From NCBI GenBank assembly GCA_030746295.1, contig JASLMY010000193.1, positions 1 to 9,573 of the forward strand: DNA of 9,573 nt. Direction: 5' to 3'. Position numbers and translations under genes: made by a program. The DNA comes from Alphaproteobacteria bacterium (GTDB taxonomy: Bacteria; Pseudomonadota; Alphaproteobacteria; GCA-2731375). This document shows, piece by piece, positions 5,969 to 9,573 of this stretch. Each line of letters opens with the position of its first letter. Within the stretch, counting starts at the first letter, position 1. Under the pieces are notes generated by a model. It did not search any database and was not told the DNA's origin. It saw nothing but the letters and a program-made list of their open reading frames with translations.

Positions 5969-8900
5969 TCAGTTAGCTTCGGCTTTGCGCTGCTCGATCA
6001 GGGTCGCGAGACGGTTGCTGGCCCGCCAGAGCGCATCGACGAGTTTGCCGCGTTGCAGAAATGTCTGCGGCGTCACGGACGTCACCGCCGGATGCTCCAG
6101 CTCCGGCAGCTCGTCCAACTCCAGGCGATCGAAAGTTCGACCGTCCTCCAGCTCATAGGTCATTCGGTAGACGCGCACGGACTGCTGCTTCTCGAGCTTC
6201 TCGGCGATGCCGGCCATGCGCTTCTGCTCGGCCCGCAGCTTTTCGAGCGGCCAGCCTTCGACGATGGGACCGAGCGGCCCGGAATTGGGTGAAAGCGCTC
6301 GATTGGCAGATCGCGTGTCGGTCTGGGGCTTGGCCGCCTGGGGCTTTCCGCCTTCCCGAGCAACTGCGATCGGCCGGCGCAGGACCAGGTTGGCGAAGCC
6401 TCCGTCCGCGCTGATCGCCTCGATCGTTGCCGGCTTTCCGCGCCCGGCATCGGCCGGAACGCGTAGCGCTTGACCGCCTGCCGGCCGGTAAAGCCCACTG
6501 TCGTTCGCCGTTTCCAGCAGTTCGATCTCGTGTGCCGGCCCGTTGTTGCCCTCGCCATAGTGGTTGTGAAGATAGACGACGAACCGATCCGGCCTGTCGG
6601 TACAGCCACCCGAGGCATGGACCCGCAGGGAAAAGGGCGTCCGCGGTGTTGTGGCGAAGAGCTGTGCGCCATCGGCCACCCCGACGAATTCGATATGCGA
6701 CACCTCGATCGGCCGGTCGGCGCAGGCCGTCGCGCCGGGTTTCGACGATGGCCCAGCTTGGCTGACAGTAGGTGAGCGGCCTTCGCCGGCCCGTCGGAAC
6801 CGGGCCCGGGCGACGACGGTACGGTCGGCGTCCTCGGCGATCGCATGGTCATAGTCTTGAAGGCCGCCGGGCGGCGGCGGCACGGGCGCCGGCTTCAGGC
6901 TCTTGAACCGTCCCGTGTCGGGACCAGTCTCGATCAGAGTGACACCGATGTTGGTTTCGGTTTCGCCCCGCGCATTGTTGACCCGTACGACGGCTTCTAT
7001 CCGGTCGGGCTTGGCCGGGTCGCCGCCGGTCGCCGTCGCGGCGAGCGCAACCTCGCCATAGTCCCCGTCGGTGACGGGATAGGCGTCGACCGTACGGCCC
7101 GACGCATCGCTGAAAGCGAGGGACTTGACCGTCAGGGGTGGTTTCTTCTCGCGCGCCTCCTTGCGCTCCACCGTTCCGGTAGCGCGCGCCGGGGGTACCG
7201 CCTTCGACACTTCGACGGCATCGCCTCGCAGGCTTTTCGGATGGCTGACATAGAAGGCCTTGACCGGTTTGGCGGACGCGCCCGGCGCCGGCGGCAGGAC
7301 GAGACCCGACATCGGTGCGCGAAAGACCTTCGTATCCGGCCCCGTCTCAACGAGGGTGAAGAGAACCTTCGACTCTGCATCGGCGTCGGACCACATCTCG
7401 ATTTGCAATAGGTCCGGCACGTACGGGCAGCCGACACTGGCCCGGACCTCGACATGGAGAGGCTGGTCGGGGCCGATCGTCGCGACCGGTTTTGAGTAGC
7501 CGGCGTCCATGAACTTGACCGAGGTGACCTTGACGCCATGATCGCGGACCCAGACCCAAGGCCGATCGAAGGGCTCGAAGACTGTGAGTTCGAGGCTCTC
7601 CTTGCCCCAGCGCAAGCGTGCCGCCTTGAACGCGCCGTCGAGATGGTCCTGGCCAAGGGTGAAGACGTATCGGGCGGTCCGGAAACGGGGCAACACCTGT
7701 TGGATGACCTTCTCCGGCGGTGCGGTCCTGCTTTCCCACCATTCGCCATCGCTCAGGTCGGCGACGCCCTTGATCGTGTAGTCGAGCGTCAATCGGCCGC
7801 CTTCCGCCACGCCTTCAAAGATACGTTTGCGCCAGACCAGCTCGGCGCTGACCAGCGGGCCATTGGCGGTGATCTTGATCGGCTTCGAGCGATCGCCAGA
7901 GTAGCGGTCGGTGACTTCGTACCAACAGCCGAACAGATGATCGGCATCGGTGTAACCGCTTCCCTCGCGCGCATCGTTCCGCCGCGGCTTTGTCTGGCCG
8001 CGCGCGGCGGCCGGTTCGCTGGAGACGGAGCCCGGTGGAATAGCCGGCTCGCTGGGGCCTCGGTGGTAGGGCCGGCGTTTGCCCATGCCGTCGTAGTAGT
8101 AAGAGCCTGGCGGCGGCTCCTTGCGGGGCGGCACCAGCTTGTCGTCCGGGGCGAAGATCAGGCCGTCGCCGCTCGGCGTCACCGGCGAGTCCTCAGAATC
8201 GGCGAGGTCTTTCATCGGCATGGTCGAGAAGGGAATCGGCACCGCCACCGGTGCCTTGGCCACGGTGCCTGGCGGGATGGTCGGCTTGCTGGGGCCTCGG
8301 TGATAGGGCCGGCGCTTGCCCATGCCGTCGTAGTAGTAAGAGCCGGGCGGCGGCTCCTTGCCGGGCGGCACCAGCTTGTCGTCCGGGGCGAAGATCAGGC
8401 CGTCGCCGCTCGGTGCTACCGGCGAGTTCTCCGAGTCGGCGAGATCCTTCATCGGCATGGTCGAGTAGGGAATCCCAACCGGCGCCGGTGCCTTGGCCAC
8501 GGTGCCTGGCGGGATGGTCGGGTCGATGGGGCCTCGGTGGTAGGGCCGCCGCTGGCCCAAGGTGTTGTGGTAGTATGCGCCCGGACCCGGGGTTTCACCG
8601 GCCTTGACCAGAGTGCCGTCAACGTGACGCACCGGACCCGCCCCCGGCTCGGGGCCGACAAGTAGACCGGACCCTTTCGGCGACTGCGTCGATCGTGCCG
8701 GTTTGTCCGCAGCGGCCGCCTTGGTCTCGGCCTTGTTCGATTGGCCCGGTGCGGCCGTCTTGCCGCGGACATAGGGCACCCTGTTGCCGTTCTTGTCGAG
8801 CACATAGGCACCGATTGGGATCGGCATGCCTGGCAGCAGGGGAACGCCGTCCTTGTCGAAGACGATCGGGCCTTCCGCCGCGCCGACCGCGCCTGCCGCC

Positions 8901-8989
8901 AGCAGCCAAATCGCGCCGACGATCAGCGCCGCCCGGGCGAGGCCGTGCAACCCACGACCATTTCTCTGGACCAGGGTTGACCGCGCCAT
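5969..8989 (-). CDS. Secreted modular repeat protein, unknown function
   Basis: I do not recognise this 1006-residue protein as a whole. It starts with a signal peptide: basic n-region, hydrophobic core ALIVGAIWLLAAGAVGA (21-37) and an AXA-like cleavage site near 36-39, so it is exported. Residues 40-77 and 118-322 hold copies of a Pro/Gly/Tyr-rich repeat with a core PPPGSYYYDGMGKRRPYHRGP. A separate domain spans about 345-480 (FGCWYEVTDRYSG...WVWVRD). Three beta-sandwich-like repeats follow at about 485-575, 618-710 and 760-850. Each has an ASxGCxxxPD-like block (degenerate in the second) and an L[VIL]ET[GA]xD[TS] block before a proline-rich end. Tail residues 910-1006 look helical. The start at 8989 follows the upstream gene's stop by 10 bp, with TAGGAA serving as stop and ribosome-binding site, so the two form an operon. 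It is most likely a periplasmic or surface structural or binding protein. Confidence 0.85.
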   Translation of the reverse strand: MARSTLVQRNGRGLHGLARAALIVGAIWLLAAGAVGAAEGPIVFDKDGVPLLPGMPIPIGAYVLDKNGNRVPYVRGKTAAPGQSNKAETKAAAADKPARSTQSPKGSGLLVGPEPGAGPVRHVDGTLVKAGETPGPGAYYHNTLGQRRPYHRGPIDPTIPPGTVAKAPAPVGIPYSTMPMKDLADSENSPVAPSGDGLIFAPDDKLVPPGKEPPPGSYYYDGMGKRRPYHRGPSKPTIPPGTVAKAPVAVPIPFSTMPMKDLADSEDSPVTPSGDGLIFAPDDKLVPPRKEPPPGSYYYDGMGKRRPYHRGPSEPAIPPGSVSSEPAAARGQTKPRRNDAREGSGYTDADHLFGCWYEVTDRYSGDRSKPIKITANGPLVSAELVWRKRIFEGVAEGGRLTLDYTIKGVADLSDGEWWESRTAPPEKVIQQVLPRFRTARYVFTLGQDHLDGAFKAARLRWGKESLELTVFEPFDRPWVWVRDHGVKVTSVKFMDAGYSKPVATIGPDQPLHVEVRASVGCPYVPDLLQIEMWSDADAESKVLFTLVETGPDTKVFRAPMSGLVLPPAPGASAKPVKAFYVSHPKSLRGDAVEVSKAVPPARATGTVERKEAREKKPPLTVKSLAFSDASGRTVDAYPVTDGDYGEVALAATATGGDPAKPDRIEAVVRVNNARGETETNIGVTLIETGPDTGRFKSLKPAPVPPPPGGLQDYDHAIAEDADRTVVARARFRRAGEGRSPTVSQAGPSSKPGATACADRPIEVSHIEFVGVADGAQLFATTPRTPFSLRVHASGGCTDRPDRFVVYLHNHYGEGNNGPAHEIELLETANDSGLYRPAGGQALRVPADAGRGKPATIEAISADGGFANLVLRRPIAVAREGGKPQAAKPQTDTRSANRALSPNSGPLGPIVEGWPLEKLRAEQKRMAGIAEKLEKQQSVRVYRMTYELEDGRTFDRLELDELPELEHPAVTSVTPQTFLQRGKLVDALWRASNRLATLIEQRKAEAN
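8024..8638 (-). repeat. Tandem 237-bp coding repeats within the secreted protein gene
   Basis: The repeat unit is exactly 237 bp, or 79 residues. Equivalent bases in the YYYDGMG segment fall at 8084, 8321 and 8558. Copy one (residues 118-196) spans 8402-8638, copy two (197-275) spans 8165-8401, and copy three is cut after about residue 322 near 8024. Copies two and three are nearly identical in DNA, including synonymous positions, which suggests recent duplication. Copy one is more diverged. A fourth, degenerate copy of the 30-residue core lies at residues 40-77 (8759-8872). Copy number could vary between strains by slippage or recombination. Confidence 0.9.
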
Positions 8990-8999
8990 GCCGCCGTTC

Positions 9000-9498
9000 C
9001 TATTTCTTGACTTTTTCTATCTCGAACCTATCGAACTCGATGATGGCCTCGACGGCCTCGTCGTCTTGGGTGGCGAAAATTCCCGGCGTCAGCTTCTTGC
9101 CCAACAGAGCATGAGTGCCGAGTTTCATCCATTTCCCGTCACTGCCGAGCTTGACGAAGCCGGTGTACTTGAACCCGCGTTTCTCGATCCGGAATTGAAC
9201 CGGCGTTTCGCCCAAGGGGGCGGACTTACGCAACTGAATGAACAGCGCCTTGGAGTTCTTGCCGCTCTGGCGCTTGAGGAACATCGCATAGGGACCGGTA
9301 TCGCTGTTGTAGCTGGCCCTGAAATTGTTGAGGAAGAGGACGGCATAATTGTCCTTGTCCAAGTGCAAGACGATGCCCGAAGCCGTTCGCTTGCCATCGC
9401 CGCCAAAGCCCTGATAGTCCGCCGTGAGGGATACCGACACATCATAATGCTTCTCGACGATCGGTGCCTTGTAGAGAAGCAGGTTCTTGGTCGTGTCG
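9000..9498 (-). pseudogene. DUF1349/concanavalin-like domain gene interrupted by an insertion sequence (5' end missing)
   Basis: The frame gives about 166 residues of a soluble beta-rich domain with no visible start. Upstream of the first possible start, a GTG at 9440, the sequence reads GHDTTKNLLLYKAPIVEKHY, which looks like ordinary coding sequence. The frame then runs into the insertion-sequence end at 9499 and stops inside it at 9522-9524. No ATG, GTG or TTG lies between. The C-terminal part (FRIEKRGFKYTGFVK, then PGIFATQDDEAVEAIIEFD) resembles DUF1349 or concanavalin A-like lectin/glucanase domains, in which the last strand block is followed by a FDxF motif. The N-terminus was lost or lies beyond the element. 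It was the upstream partner of the secreted repeat protein. A short product from the GTG at 9440 (146 residues) remains possible. Confidence 0.78.
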
Positions 9499-9573
9499 TG
9501 ACCTGAGCCCCGAAAGTTCCCTCATCTGATAGGAGAGTCCGTCATAGAGGAGACGGATATGAGGCAATCACGG
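9499..9573 (+). mobile_element. Left end of an IS3-family insertion sequence (partial)
   Basis: Homology to the interrupted gene ends at about 9498, and sequence of a different character begins at TGACCTGAGCCCCGAAAGTT. IS3-family elements of the IS407/IS51 type start with TG followed by a C-rich, then AAAGT-like terminal inverted repeat (from memory), and carry orfA about 60 bp inside. Both features are seen here: orfA starts at 9559. The target duplication would be the 3-5 bp before 9499 (e.g. gtcg), but the right end is outside the window, so it cannot be confirmed. Confidence 0.75.
9559..9573 (+). CDS. IS3-family transposase OrfA, first codons only (partial)
   Basis: ATG at 9559 is preceded by GAGGAG (9547-9552) at six bases. 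The five codons in the window encode MRQSR, which matches the usual opening of IS3-family OrfA helix-turn-helix proteins (MRxSRFxEEQI, from memory). OrfA binds the element's ends and is normally joined to the OrfB integrase by frameshifting. Only the opening is visible, so the call rests on position, ribosome-binding site and the adjoining element end. Confidence 0.65.

Noticed and set aside
8024..8638. CRISPR-like array
   Set aside because: The repeat unit is 237 bp, contiguous, in frame and without spacers, so it is a coding tandem repeat.
7538..8665. Forward 375-residue frame with internal repeats
   Set aside because: Its repeats are the reverse-strand reading of the 237-bp coding repeats of the secreted protein, which has a signal peptide and coherent domains.

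Overview
The window is GC-rich throughout and codes densely on both strands. Its proteins look alphaproteobacterial. A dispersed imperfect palindrome between two convergent genes, of the 'gtcattgcgag...ctcgcgatgac' kind common in Rhizobiales and Rhodospirillales, points the same way. The lineage is inferred from style; there is no marker gene in the window.

Left edge (1-317): the C-terminal end of a forward gene, probably a DUF4139-type coiled-coil protein, followed by the palindromic repeat. Minus-strand operon (1566 down to 318): three short, tightly packed genes encode a cobalt-type nitrile hydratase/thiocyanate hydrolase-family enzyme. The beta subunit is split into separate N- and C-terminal proteins, and the alpha subunit carries the VCTLCSC metal-binding claw. 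The order betaN-betaC-alpha matches scnB-scnA-scnC of thiocyanate hydrolase.

A divergent control region of about 150 bp (1567-1717) separates this from a forward operon (1718-5929). That operon holds an HpcH/HpaI-type aldolase, an NAD-dependent D-2-hydroxyacid dehydrogenase, a sugar-phosphate isomerase/epimerase-like TIM barrel and a B12-binding-domain radical SAM enzyme. The first two are closely coupled, and all four have their own ribosome-binding sites. Together with the divergent hydratase, this looks like a pathway for a hydroxy/oxo-acid or sugar-like metabolite that may carry a nitrile or thiocyanate-like group. The substrate is not known, and I find no match to a pathway I can name. 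This is the best candidate for an undescribed system.

Right part (5969-9573): a minus-strand gene for a secreted 1006-residue modular protein, with tandem 79-residue Pro/Gly/Tyr-rich repeats followed by three beta-sandwich-like repeats. Upstream of it on the same strand is a gene for a DUF1349/concanavalin-like domain protein, cut at about 9498 by the left end of an IS3-family insertion sequence. The first codons of the element's orfA (MRQSR) end the window. The insertion separates these two genes from whatever promoter or N-terminal sequence lay upstream.
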